This document shows positions 44,306 through 52,248 of a stretch of DNA of 64,000 nucleotides, piece after piece; position 1 is the first letter of the stretch; every line of letters starts with the position of its first letter. Below the pieces are notes generated by a model. It saw only the letters and a list, made by a program, of their open reading frames with translations. It was not told the DNA's origin and did not search any database. A program made the translations under genes and the position numbers. This stretch comes from Pseudomonas sp. SCA2728.1_7 (lineage in GTDB: Bacteria; Pseudomonadota; Gammaproteobacteria; Pseudomonadales; Pseudomonadaceae), in contig NZ_CP073104.1 of the NCBI RefSeq assembly GCF_018138145.1, positions 2,356,001 through 2,420,000 of the forward strand, read 5' to 3'.

Positions 44306-44912
44306 TAAATCGTTCCTCGATTACATCTCCGATCACGCATACACGATCCGTATCAAAGCTGCCTTCATGGCTTATAGATAACTTCGCTGTGATTTTGTCA
44401 TACACCAGCTTTTCCCTGTCGCTGGTCGATGCTCCTTTCTGCACGATCAACAGATCGCCGGGTTCATTCATGCCACTGATTTCATTTTCCAGAAGCACGC
44501 CAATCAGGTTAAAGGACGCGCCAAAATAGTAAGTCAGTGGATGAATCGTGGCCAACTCGCCAATTCTTTTGTCCAGACTTTGCAGCAGCATACTTTCCTT
44601 GATGACAGGCACCGCCGCCGGATTCATGTTCCCCTGTGGCGAAATACTGCTTTCGATGATTTCCTTTTCTTCAAAATCAATCGTCTCTATTTCTTCGTAA
44701 GACACCCCGAAGAAATCAGAAATCTTGCGCACAGTGGACTGCTGGACATTGACCACCTTGCCTTCAAGGATGTTGTAGATGGTCGTTCGGGTCAAACCAC
44801 TGGAGTTGCACAAGGACAGCTGCGTCTCCCCGCGACTCTTTATCAGGTATTTGATGTTGTTCTTCAGATTCTCCGATCTTTCTCTTCTGTGCATCACATG
44901 CTTATCATCCAT
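44289..44912 (-). CDS. XRE-family regulator with C-terminal sensing domain (207 aa)
   Basis: The helix-turn-helix spans ETQLSLCNSSGLTRTTIYNI then LEGKVVNVQQSTVRKISDFF, about residues 28-68. The C-terminal half (NEPGDLLIVQKGAST, SFDTDRVCVIGDVIEERFNG) looks like the LexA/S24 peptidase-type fold, without an obvious Ser-Lys pair. Start placed at ATG 44912, and ATG 44894 is an alternative. It is co-transcribed with the VUT transporter. A 17-base near-palindrome 26 bases upstream is a likely autoregulatory site. Effector unknown. Confidence 0.8.
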   Translation of the reverse strand: MDDKHVMHRRERSENLKNNIKYLIKSRGETQLSLCNSSGLTRTTIYNILEGKVVNVQQSTVRKISDFFGVSYEEIETIDFEEKEIIESSISPQGNMNPAAVPVIKESMLLQSLDKRIGELATIHPLTYYFGASFNLIGVLLENEISGMNEPGDLLIVQKGASTSDREKLVYDKITAKLSISHEGSFDTDRVCVIGDVIEERFNGLQC

Positions 44913-44937
44913 TTTTAACTGCAATCAATGTCACGTC

Positions 44938-44954
44938 CCGAATGATCATTCCGG
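44938..44954. promoter_or_regulatory. Near-palindromic operator candidate upstream of the XRE gene
   Basis: CCGAATGATCATTCCGG contains the perfect palindrome AATGATCATT at 44941-44950. It lies just upstream of the XRE regulator start, where an autoregulated repressor would bind. Regulator assignment is inferred from position only. Confidence 0.4.
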
Positions 44955-45426
44955 ACATACACAAGTGAGGTAGGAAATTGCAGTTATATCCCTGTCAGTG
45001 CCGCGCAGGATCATAGCATTCTCCCTCCCTGGATTCGGTATAAAAAGTCAGCTTTCACAGGCGGCTTCCGCCAACGTGCGGGGCTATTTCAGCCTCGGTA
45101 ATGACTCGTCAGTTCCTGTCGACTTCCACCCTTGGCCTGAAAATCGGCCCCGGGCAGTGCCCGTTTTACACCCGACGCGACCACAAAAAGAATCATTTTC
45201 TTTGAAGAATGTTCATTTTTTTGATTAATTCTGTGGCGTTCCTCACTGAAAAATTTATGATGCGTCAATCCGGCATCGCATTCTCAAGAGTGAAAGAACT
45301 AAAAACCGGGAGGCCTGTACAGGGTTTAGTTTTGCACGCACAGCGGTCAAAACACGGATTCGCCTGTACAGATCTGGCAAGCAAGGACATGCGCAAATCA
45401 CGCAAAACCAGGGAAGGAATCAAGCA
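44955..45426. other. 472-base gap before the SHMT-like gene, with paired CTGTACAG sites
   Basis: It holds two short hairpins (GGCC-GGCC near 45134-45150 and CGGGC-GCCCG near 45151-45163, followed by TTTT), an AT-rich stretch at 45180-45260, and two copies of GCCTGTACAG at 45313-45322 and 45362-45371. CTGTACAG is a perfect palindrome. The copies are 49 bases apart, and the second ends 55 bases before the ATG at 45427. No convincing gene is seen. Confidence 0.45.
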
Positions 45427-46776
45427 ATGGCAGTCATTACTGAACCGCTCAAGAACCAGGCTGACTTGCTGCGACGCGGCCTGGCGGATCTTCGCGCAGA
45501 AGACGCCGAACTGGCGGCGATTCTCGACGCTGAAGTCACGCGTCAACAGCACACGCTTTCACTGGTCTCCTCCTCCTGCGCAGTCCAGCCGCGAACCTTG
45601 GCGGCCTCCGCTTCCGTGCTGGTCAACGTGACCGCTGAAGGCATGTCCGGCAAGCGTCACAGCGCTGGGTGCGAAAATGTCGAGCTGGTCGAATCGCTGG
45701 CCATCCGCCGGGCGCGGCAACTGTTCGGCGCGCAATACGCCAATGTGCAGCCACACTCAGCGTCGAACGCCGTTTACCAAGTGCTCACGGCCTTGCTTGA
45801 GCCCGGCGATACCTTGCTGGGCATGGCGGTGGAACACGGCGGTCATCTCACGCATGGCAGCCTCGCCGCGTTTTCCGGCGCCTACTACAAGGCGATCCAG
45901 TACGGCACGACAGCAGACGGCCTGATCGATTACGACAAGGTACGCCTGCTCGCACTCGCCCATCGCCCACGCGTCATCCTCTGCGGCGCCAGCGCCTATT
46001 CGCGCGAAGTGGACTTCAAGCGGTTTCGCGAAATTGCCGATGAAGCCGGGGCCATCCTGCTCGCCGACATTTCGCATATCGCCGGGCTGGTCGCCACCGG
46101 GCGCCATCCAAGTCCGATCGACGCCGCCCATGTCACCGTCACCTGCACGCACAAGCAACTCGCCGGGCCTCGCGGTGGCGTGATTCTCAGCGGTGCTGAT
46201 GCGAACACCAAGATTCCCGGTTTGCGGACCACCTTCAGTCGCCTGCTGGATCAAGCCGTTTACCCGCGAATGCAGGGCGCGCCTGCTGTCAACATGATCG
46301 CTGCGAAGGCTGCCGCGCTGGGTTATGCAATGTCCGCAGCATTCGATGCCTGCATGGCACAGATCCGCAGTACCGCGGATGAAATGGCCAAAGCGTTTCA
46401 GGCCAAGGATTATGAGGTGGTCGGCGGCTGCAGTGAAAACCACACGGTGCTGGTTCGTTTGCGTGGCGGCATTACCGGCGCCATCGCGGAGGCGGCGCTG
46501 GGGCACTGCGGGATCATCGTCAGCAAATATCGCGTACCCGACGATCCCCGTTCGGCACTTGTCACCAGCGGGCTGCGAATCGGCACGGCTGCTCTGGCGC
46601 AACGCCGGGTCGATGTCCACGGCAGCCGCCAGATCGTCGATTTGATCGTGCGGATTCTGAATACCGTAGCGCCGCTCGGCGAACAGGATTACACCCTGGA
46701 ACCGCTGCTACTCGCGCAGTTTCGCTCAGAGGTCGAAACCCTGTGCAGGGACTATCCTCTGGCCGACTATCAATAG
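45427..46776 (+). CDS. Divergent SHMT-fold PLP enzyme (449 aa)
   Basis: Same fold and length as serine hydroxymethyltransferase. The Schiff-base lysine is in THKQLAGPRGG, the PLP contacts in LADISHIAG and EHGGHLTHG, and the substrate-carboxylate Arg in TSGLRIGTAA. Where E. coli GlyA has NKYAEGYPGKRYYGGCE this protein has NVTAEGMSGKRHSAGCE. The active-site tyrosines 55 and 65 thus become Thr and Ser, while Glu57 remains. SENY becomes SSCA. It may therefore catalyse another aldol-type reaction. A GGGAAGGAA site precedes the ATG. It stands alone, with paired CTGTACAG sites upstream. Confidence 0.82.
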   Translation: MAVITEPLKNQADLLRRGLADLRAEDAELAAILDAEVTRQQHTLSLVSSSCAVQPRTLAASASVLVNVTAEGMSGKRHSAGCENVELVESLAIRRARQLFGAQYANVQPHSASNAVYQVLTALLEPGDTLLGMAVEHGGHLTHGSLAAFSGAYYKAIQYGTTADGLIDYDKVRLLALAHRPRVILCGASAYSREVDFKRFREIADEAGAILLADISHIAGLVATGRHPSPIDAAHVTVTCTHKQLAGPRGGVILSGADANTKIPGLRTTFSRLLDQAVYPRMQGAPAVNMIAAKAAALGYAMSAAFDACMAQIRSTADEMAKAFQAKDYEVVGGCSENHTVLVRLRGGITGAIAEAALGHCGIIVSKYRVPDDPRSALVTSGLRIGTAALAQRRVDVHGSRQIVDLIVRILNTVAPLGEQDYTLEPLLLAQFRSEVETLCRDYPLADYQ

Positions 46777-46796
46777 CGTTCCAACATTTGCATCCA

Positions 46797-46826
46797 TAAA
46801 AAAACCCGGCGCTCAGGCCGGGTTTT
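46797..46826. terminator. Bidirectional terminator between the SHMT-like gene and aroP
   Basis: Stem AACCCGGC / GCCGGGTT with a 6-base loop. The minus strand continues with seven T residues (for aroP) and the plus strand with TTTT. Both genes converge on it. Confidence 0.85.
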
Positions 46827-46844
46827 GTGTTTCTGCGTCAGCGC

Positions 46845-48263
46845 TTACTTGGCAGCACCTGCCGCGTGCACGGCCTGCTGCGCACCGCGCTTGTTCTTGA
46901 TCACGTAGCAGACCCACATGAACACCACCCACAGCGGAATCGCGTACACCGAGATCTGAATGCCCGGGATCAGCAGCATCACACCAAGGATGAACGCAAC
47001 AAACGCCAGGCAGATGTAGTTGCCGTACGGGTACCACAGCGCCTTGAACAGCGGCGTCTGCCGGGTCTTGTTCATGTGCTGACGGAACTTGAAGTGCGAG
47101 AAGCTGATCATCGCCCAGTTGATCACCAGCGTTGCAACCACCAGCGACATCAGCAGTTCCAGCGCGTGTTGCGGGATCAGGTAGTTGAGCAGCACCGCAA
47201 CCAGTGTCACTGCAGCCGAAGCCAGGATCGACCGCACCGGCACGCCGCGCTTGTCGATCTTCGCCAGACCTTTCGGCGCATCACCCTGCTCGGCCATGCC
47301 CAGCAGCATACGGCTGTTGCAGTAGGTGCCGCTGTTGTACACCGACAACGCTGCGGTCAGGACCACAAAGTTGAGGATGTGCGCGGCGGTGTTGCTGCCG
47401 AGCATCGAGAACACTTGCACGAACGGGCTGCCGCTGTACGAATCGCCAGACGCGTTGAGGGTTTCCAGCAGACTGTCCCACGGCGTCAGCGACAGCAGGA
47501 TCACCAGTGCACCGATGTAGAAAATCAGGATCCGGTAAATCACCTGATTGATCGCTTTCGGGATCACGGTTTTCGGCTTGTCGGCTTCAGCGGCGGTGAA
47601 ACCGAGCATTTCCAGACCGCCGAAGGAGAACATGATGATCGCCATGGCCATCACCAGACCGTTCACCCCGTTCGGGAAGAACCCGCCGTGCGACCACAGG
47701 TTAGTGACCGACGCTTGCGGGCCGCCGTTGCCGCTGACCAGCAGGTAGCTGCCGAGCGCAATCATGCCGACGATCGCCACGACCTTGATGATCGCGAACC
47801 AGAATTCGGCCTCACCGAAGACTTTGACGTTGGCCAGGTTGATCGCGTTGATCAGCACGAAGAAGACTGCCGCAGAGACCCAGGTCGGGATGTCCGGGGC
47901 CCAGTAGTGGATGTATTTGCCGACCGCAGTCAGCTCCGACATGCCCACCAGAATGTACAGAATCCAGCAGTTCCAGCCCGACAGGAAGCCGGCAAAGCCG
48001 CCCCAGTACTTGTGCGCGAAATGGCTGAAGGAACCGGCCACCGGCTCTTCGACGATCATCTCGCCGAGCTGGCGCATGATCATGAAGGCGATGAAGCCGC
48101 AGATGGCGTAGCCGAGAATCATCGACGGGCCGGCGGATTTCAGTACCCCGGCCGAGCCGAGGAACAATCCGGTACCGATCGCGCCACCAAGGGCGATCAG
48201 TTGAATATGGCGATTTTTCAGGCCGCGTTTCAGCTCGCCTGATTGCGAGGGTTGTCCACTCAT
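46845..48263 (-). CDS. aroP: Aromatic amino acid permease AroP
   Basis: 472 residues with twelve hydrophobic spans. It belongs to the amino acid-polyamine-organocation family. The opening GELKRGLKNRHIQLIALGGA and IGTGLFLGSAGVLKSAGPS form the substrate-binding first helix. AGFLSGWNCWILYILVGMSE and FTAAEADKPKTVIPKAINQV are typical of the AroP/PheP group. Start placed at ATG 48263 (MSGQPSQSGELKRG), while an upstream TTG adds six residues. It imports Phe, Tyr and Trp, fitting the phh genes elsewhere in the window. Confidence 0.9.
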   Translation of the reverse strand: MSGQPSQSGELKRGLKNRHIQLIALGGAIGTGLFLGSAGVLKSAGPSMILGYAICGFIAFMIMRQLGEMIVEEPVAGSFSHFAHKYWGGFAGFLSGWNCWILYILVGMSELTAVGKYIHYWAPDIPTWVSAAVFFVLINAINLANVKVFGEAEFWFAIIKVVAIVGMIALGSYLLVSGNGGPQASVTNLWSHGGFFPNGVNGLVMAMAIIMFSFGGLEMLGFTAAEADKPKTVIPKAINQVIYRILIFYIGALVILLSLTPWDSLLETLNASGDSYSGSPFVQVFSMLGSNTAAHILNFVVLTAALSVYNSGTYCNSRMLLGMAEQGDAPKGLAKIDKRGVPVRSILASAAVTLVAVLLNYLIPQHALELLMSLVVATLVINWAMISFSHFKFRQHMNKTRQTPLFKALWYPYGNYICLAFVAFILGVMLLIPGIQISVYAIPLWVVFMWVCYVIKNKRGAQQAVHAAGAAK

Positions 48264-49156
48264 GAAAAAGGTCTCACGCAAGGTTTGATGGTGTTCAGTA
48301 GACGTTGCTGCAAGGTTGCGATTTCAGGCAGCCCCGATCAAACCCCAGCGCAGGCACCAGGAGTTCAGCTTGTTTACAACGGTCATGCGTCACCTGTTTG
48401 TTTTTATCTGTGACGAAATCGAACCCGAAACGCTTGTGGCGCCACGGAGTGAGCAAGGCGGATAGCCTTGAGATTTGCGCGATTACGCAGAGGGTCACAG
48501 TTAAAACGCGGCGCATTGTACACCGCTAACCCCCTGCTGCCAGACCCCGCTGGATCAGCGTGATGGTTGCCGGGATTGCGTGTGTCCGCCTCGAGACACC
48601 CGAGCGGCTGCAAAAATTGAGTCAGGCCTTTGCAGGCCATCGGCGTGGACGAGGAAAAAACCGTCCCACGGAGAGAGGTGGAGATCAGTCACGGCGTTCA
48701 TTGCGCCTCCTTCTTGTTATGCACCTGCACGACAGGCATGGGGCGCATCTCACCCTGCCAACGGCGCTGAAACAAGCGTGCCAGAGCCCTGCCCGGCCCG
48801 CGGCGGAGCAGGCTGCGGCAGCTTTTCCTTACAGCGGGCATGACGGGTTGGTTTCACTCGGTTTTATCGGGTTTTTCGTAAATATTTCTTTACGATGCGT
48901 AACGCAGAGTTTCCATTTCAGAAATATCCGTCAGACGTCTGCAAATTGACGGTCGCTAGCTTGCTAATGAAAAACACGACTTAGTTTTTTGTTTTCAAAT
49001 AAGAAAAACCCAGTGAAAAAACAGAATAAAAAGTCTATTTAAAAATTAAATGAATAATTTTTTGCATTACAAAAATCCGTGAACTAGGTTCTTCACGTCT
49101 TGCCGGCCACCTCGACCGGCCAGTCACAACCGTGAAAGTCATCTAGGAGATCGACC
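48264..49156. other. 893-base gap between divergent aroP and the small-peptide gene
   Basis: No convincing gene. The 600 bases next to aroP have ordinary GC. The 200 bases before the peptide gene are very AT-rich (48960-49080). A PhhR/TyrR-like box lies at 48876-48895. A possible -35/-10 pair for the peptide gene (TTGCAT, 17 bases, TAGGTT) lies near 49061-49089. Room exists for a small RNA, but none is supported. Confidence 0.5.
48876..48895. promoter_or_regulatory. PhhR/TyrR-like box in the aroP-peptide intergenic region
   Basis: TCGTAAATATTTCTTTACGA: perfect 7-bp arms TCGTAAA / TTTACGA around 6 bases, with the G-N14-C spacing of TyrR boxes. Its outer sequence matches box 2 upstream of phhA (CGTAA-N8-TTACG). 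It lies 261 bases before the peptide gene and 612 bases from aroP. Confidence 0.5.
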
Positions 49157-49294
49157 ATGCAAGCACTGGAAAAAGACTTGGATACCGAACTGCAACTGGA
49201 CGAATGGTTTGAAGCACCGACCCACGAGGCAGCAGTAGAAATGATGCAAGCCGACGCGGTAGTTCCGTTCGGCACAGCGATGTGGCCTCTGTAA
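49157..49294 (+). CDS. 45-residue acidic peptide, RiPP-precursor-like
   Basis: A strong TAGGAGA ribosome site precedes ATG 49157. The peptide starts MQALEKDLDTELQLDEWFEA, continues PTHEAAVEMMQADAVV and ends PFGTAMWPL. Ten acidic residues and one lysine give a leader-like acidic N-terminal half, and the last nine residues are hydrophobic and aromatic. No Cys or Ser and no signal peptide. A stable hairpin follows 10 bases after the stop, then an aminopeptidase-like gene. It may be a precursor peptide made in excess over its enzyme, or a regulatory leader peptide. Function unknown. Confidence 0.65.
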   Translation: MQALEKDLDTELQLDEWFEAPTHEAAVEMMQADAVVPFGTAMWPL

Positions 49295-49304
49295 GACATC
49301 ACCG

Positions 49305-49335
49305 GGCAGGCACGATCCGGCCGGTCGTGCCTGCC
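49305..49335 (+). terminator. Perfect 11-bp hairpin between peptide and enzyme genes (attenuator-like)
   Basis: GGCAGGCACGA pairs fully with TCGTGCCTGCC around a 9-base GC-rich loop. GCTTTCTTC follows, so the T run is weak and read-through into the 49366 gene is likely. Such elements often set a high peptide-to-enzyme ratio. Confidence 0.7.
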
Positions 49336-49365
49336 GCTTTCTTCACGGTCAGTCAGGGAGGACTC

Positions 49366-50331
49366 ATGGATAAGCCCCGCGCGATCTCGCATTTCCTTTA
49401 CTACCTCGAACACCACCCTGCCCTTGCCGGCCTCGACTCGGCGAAGGTACTGCTCGGCCACACGGCTGATTATGAAGCGCTGACCGGCGCCATCGCCGAA
49501 CAGGCCGGCGATCATCCTCGTTTCCAGTTCAGCGCCCGACGTCTGGACCTGGAAAGCACCGCAACGCTGACCTCGGCGATTACCGACAGCGATCTGTACA
49601 TTTTCTTCTACGACTCTTCCACCCTGCCCAATCCACGCCCCGACGGCCCGGAGTTTGTCCGCGCACTGCAAAGTGTGATGGCGGAAAACTGGAAGAAGTC
49701 GCTGCTGTTCAAGGATTACGGCGATTATTTCTACGACACCTTCAGCGTCACCCCGCAGCGCATTGCCGGGCTCAACAGTCACCTGATTCAGCGCATGTCC
49801 CAAGCGACCACGCTGAGTTTCAAGGACGATGACGGCTCATGGTTTGAAACGCCGCTGAGCAGCATCAAGAAGTGGACCGACATCAACGGTGTCGGCAACT
49901 TCGACCTCGCGCCCGGCGAAATCGCCACGCACAGCGAAGCCATCAATGGCCATGTGAAATTCAAGGGCACGTTCCTCAGCACCATTCCGTTCGCGCGCAA
50001 GTACGGCGTGCTGGAGTCGCCGCTGGAGCTGTGGATCGAGAATTCCACGATCAGCCGCATCGCCACGGACGTGCCGGGGCTGGAGCATGATTTCAACAAG
50101 TACCTGGATGCGAATCCGTCGAACCGGCGGATTGAGGAGTTGGGGATTGGCACCAATGAAGGCGTGAAGGATCTGTATGCGCGCAATGCCGGGTTTGAGG
50201 AGCGGCATTGTGGGTTGCACCTTGGCTTGGGCGGTGGCGCCAAGGGCAGTCATCACCTGGATCTGATCTTTTCTGGCGGGGTGTTGGCGCTGGATGACAA
50301 GCCGGTGTTTGATGGCCGGTTTGTGTTCTGA
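49366..50331 (+). CDS. Leucyl-aminopeptidase-like (M29-like) protein, 321 aa
   Basis: Start at ATG 49366 (MDKPRAISHFLYYLEHHPAL) with a GGGAGG site 5 bases upstream. The C-terminal part has LYARNAGFEERHCGLHLGLG then GGAKGSHHLDLIFSGGVLAL, resembling the Glu/His metal ligands and H-x-D of M29 aminopeptidases. The protein is about 80 residues shorter than typical M29 enzymes and its N-terminal half is not recognisable to me. It may be a peptidase that trims the peptide, or a binding protein derived from one. It ends its transcription unit before a REP doublet. Confidence 0.65.
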   Translation: MDKPRAISHFLYYLEHHPALAGLDSAKVLLGHTADYEALTGAIAEQAGDHPRFQFSARRLDLESTATLTSAITDSDLYIFFYDSSTLPNPRPDGPEFVRALQSVMAENWKKSLLFKDYGDYFYDTFSVTPQRIAGLNSHLIQRMSQATTLSFKDDDGSWFETPLSSIKKWTDINGVGNFDLAPGEIATHSEAINGHVKFKGTFLSTIPFARKYGVLESPLELWIENSTISRIATDVPGLEHDFNKYLDANPSNRRIEELGIGTNEGVKDLYARNAGFEERHCGLHLGLGGGAKGSHHLDLIFSGGVLALDDKPVFDGRFVF

Positions 50332-50362
50332 CTTTAAGCTTTGTGTTGATGCCACCGACGTC

Positions 50363-50427
50363 ATCGCGAGCAGGCTCACTCCTACAGGGGAACGCATTTC
50401 AAATGTAGGAGTGAGCCTGCTCGCGAT
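50363..50427. repeat. REP doublet, type B
   Basis: Arms ATCGCGAGCAGGCTCACTCC... and reverse complement around about 17 bases with ACGCATTT, the same inward arrangement and linker as the copy at 26631. It lies 32 bases after the aminopeptidase-like gene. Confidence 0.85.
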
Positions 50428-50463
50428 AGCAATCTCTCAACCACCACAACTCTTTCGCCAGAC

Positions 50464-50495
50464 GAAAAAAAAACGCCAACCCTGAGGTTGGCGTT
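50464..50495 (-). terminator. Rho-independent terminator of rluB
   Basis: A 10-bp perfect stem (AACGCCAACC / GGTTGGCGTT) with a CTGA loop (plus strand). On the minus strand it continues into seven further T residues. It closes rluB. On the plus strand it could catch read-through from the peptide operon. Confidence 0.88.
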
Positions 50496-50538
50496 TCTGC
50501 TTTGGCTTGAAGCTTGCCGCTAGAAGCTCACAGCTGCC

Positions 50539-51759
50539 TTATTCCGGTTTCTTGCGACCGAAACCCGGACGCTGACCGGAACCGGCCGGCGCGCCACGGC
50601 GCTTGCCCGACGGCTTGTCACCGTCAACCAGTTTGATCCCCGGACGCTTCGGCGCAGGCTTGGCCGGGCGCTTGTTGGTGGTGTCCGCTGGACGATCCGC
50701 CACTGGCGTGCCACGACCGGCAGGTGCACCACGCTCACCACGTTCAGTACGACCGTTGGCCGGACGCGGAGCACGCTCACCGTCACGGGCAACCGGTTTG
50801 CGACCTGGACGCTCGCCTTCGATCTGCGGCTCACGGCTTGGGCGTGGGCCGGTCGGCGCGCCAGCGGCTGGACGCAGCGTGCGTACGCGCTCGGTCTTGC
50901 CCATCGGACGCGACGATTTACGCTGCATACGCTCAAGCTTGTCTTTGCTCTTGGCGTTCAGCTGCGGCATGGCAACCGGCGTCAGGCCGACTTCAGCACT
51001 GAGGATGTCGACTTCGTACTGGCTCATTTCGCGCCAGCGACCCATCGGCAGGTCGGAGTTGAGGAACACCGGACCGAAACGCACGCGCTTCAGACGGCTG
51101 ACCACCAGACCTTGCGATTCCCACAGACGACGAACCTCACGGTTACGGCCTTCCATCACCACGCAGTGATACCAGTGGTTGAAGCCTTCGCCACCCGGCG
51201 CCTGCTTGATGTCGGTGAACTTGGCCGGGCCGTCTTCCAGCACCACGCCAGCCTTCAGACGTTCGATCATTTCGTCGTCGACTTCACCGCGTACACGCAC
51301 GGCGTACTCACGGTCCATCTCGTAGGACGGGTGCATCAGGCGGTTGGCCAGCTCACCGTCGGTGGTGAACATCAGCAAACCGGTGGTGTTGATGTCGAGA
51401 CGACCGATGTTGATCCAGCGGCCTTCTTTCGGACGCGGCAGCTTGTCGAACACGGTCGGACGGCCTTCCGGGTCGTCACGGGTGCAGATCTCGCCATCGG
51501 GCTTGTTGTACATGATCACGCGGCGTACCGATTCGGCCGCCTCTTCGCGCTTGATCACCTTGCCATCAATGGTGATGGCGTCGTGCATGTCGACGCGTAG
51601 CCCGAGGGTGGCGTCTTTGCCATTGACCTTGATCCGGCCCTGGCTGATCCAGGATTCCACGTCACGGCGCGAGCCGACGCCGATACGGGCGAGGACTTTC
51701 TGCAGCTTTTCGCCTGCTGGGCCGATTTCCTGGTCGTCTTTCTGAATGATGTCGCTCAT
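50539..51759 (-). CDS. rluB: 23S rRNA pseudouridine synthase RluB
   Basis: 406 residues. The S4 RNA-binding domain (EKLQKVLARIGVGSRRDVES) is at the N-terminus and the RsuA/RluB catalytic motif INIGRLDINTTGLLMFTTDG holds the catalytic Asp. The last 130 residues are Arg/Pro/Gly-rich and disordered, longer than in E. coli, which is common in pseudomonads. It modifies U2605 of 23S rRNA. It has its own terminator downstream, and scpB lies upstream beyond a small DUF1289 gene. Confidence 0.94.
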   Translation of the reverse strand: MSDIIQKDDQEIGPAGEKLQKVLARIGVGSRRDVESWISQGRIKVNGKDATLGLRVDMHDAITIDGKVIKREEAAESVRRVIMYNKPDGEICTRDDPEGRPTVFDKLPRPKEGRWINIGRLDINTTGLLMFTTDGELANRLMHPSYEMDREYAVRVRGEVDDEMIERLKAGVVLEDGPAKFTDIKQAPGGEGFNHWYHCVVMEGRNREVRRLWESQGLVVSRLKRVRFGPVFLNSDLPMGRWREMSQYEVDILSAEVGLTPVAMPQLNAKSKDKLERMQRKSSRPMGKTERVRTLRPAAGAPTGPRPSREPQIEGERPGRKPVARDGERAPRPANGRTERGERGAPAGRGTPVADRPADTTNKRPAKPAPKRPGIKLVDGDKPSGKRRGAPAGSGQRPGFGRKKPE

Positions 51760-51913
51760 CTGGGCACCTCCCGGTGTGGTCTGTTCAAGCGCTCTGAATT
51801 GGACGCCTGAAGCATTGAAATCTGGGTTCTAGGCCGAAGGGATCGGCGAAGGGTCGCGAATCATACGCGGATGTGCGCCGTCGCGCATCAGAGACTAGCT
51901 GATCGATCGACAG

Positions 51914-52105
51914 TTATTTGTTTTTCCGCCGACCGGCGCCGCCGAGTTTGATCAGGCGCAGTGCGGCTTCGGCAAGCACCGTGCGCTTGTCGTCCTTGTC
52001 GAGTTTCTTCCAGGCTTTGATTTCGCGCTTGCTGCGGCCGCAGCCGAGGCAGATGTCGTCGCTGAATTTGCAGAGGCTGATGCACGGGTCTTTGGTGGAA
52101 CTCAT
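51914..52105 (-). CDS. DUF1289 family protein (63 aa)
   Basis: Start at ATG 52105 (MSSTKDPCISLCKFSDD). The conserved cysteine pattern C-x3-C-x6-C-x2-C (CISLCKFSDDICLGCGRS) with the following KREIKAWKKLDKDDKR is the DUF1289 signature, probably an iron- or zinc-binding module. The tail GGAGRRKNK is basic. Function unknown in any organism I know of. It lies between rluB and scpB and is bounded upstream by a REP doublet. Confidence 0.85.
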   Translation of the reverse strand: MSSTKDPCISLCKFSDDICLGCGRSKREIKAWKKLDKDDKRTVLAEAALRLIKLGGAGRRKNK

Positions 52106-52130
52106 CGCAGTCTCCAGAAACACACAAATC

Positions 52131-52223
52131 CCTGTAGGAGTGAGCCTGCTCGCGATAGCGGTGTGTCAGTCAACATCTTCTTGGCAGATACACCGCTATC
52201 GCGAGCAGGCTCACTCCTACAGG
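52131..52223. repeat. REP doublet, type A
   Basis: Arms CCTGTAGGAGTGAGCCTGCT... and reverse complement around a 40-base linker that contains GCGGTGTGTCAGTCAACATC. It lies between scpB and the DUF1289 gene. Confidence 0.85.
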
Positions 52224-52248
52224 GGATCGCGGTGGTTTTGAGGGCGGG

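Noticed and set aside
48560..48949. 129-codon open frame between aroP and the peptide gene
   Set aside because: Arg/Gln/His-rich with no domain, no ribosome site and mixed composition. It looks non-coding.
48950..48965. Sigma-54-like GG-N10-GC upstream of the peptide gene
   Set aside because: Spacing and TTGCT fit, but the -24 half (ACGGTCGC) matches only GG, which is expected by chance.
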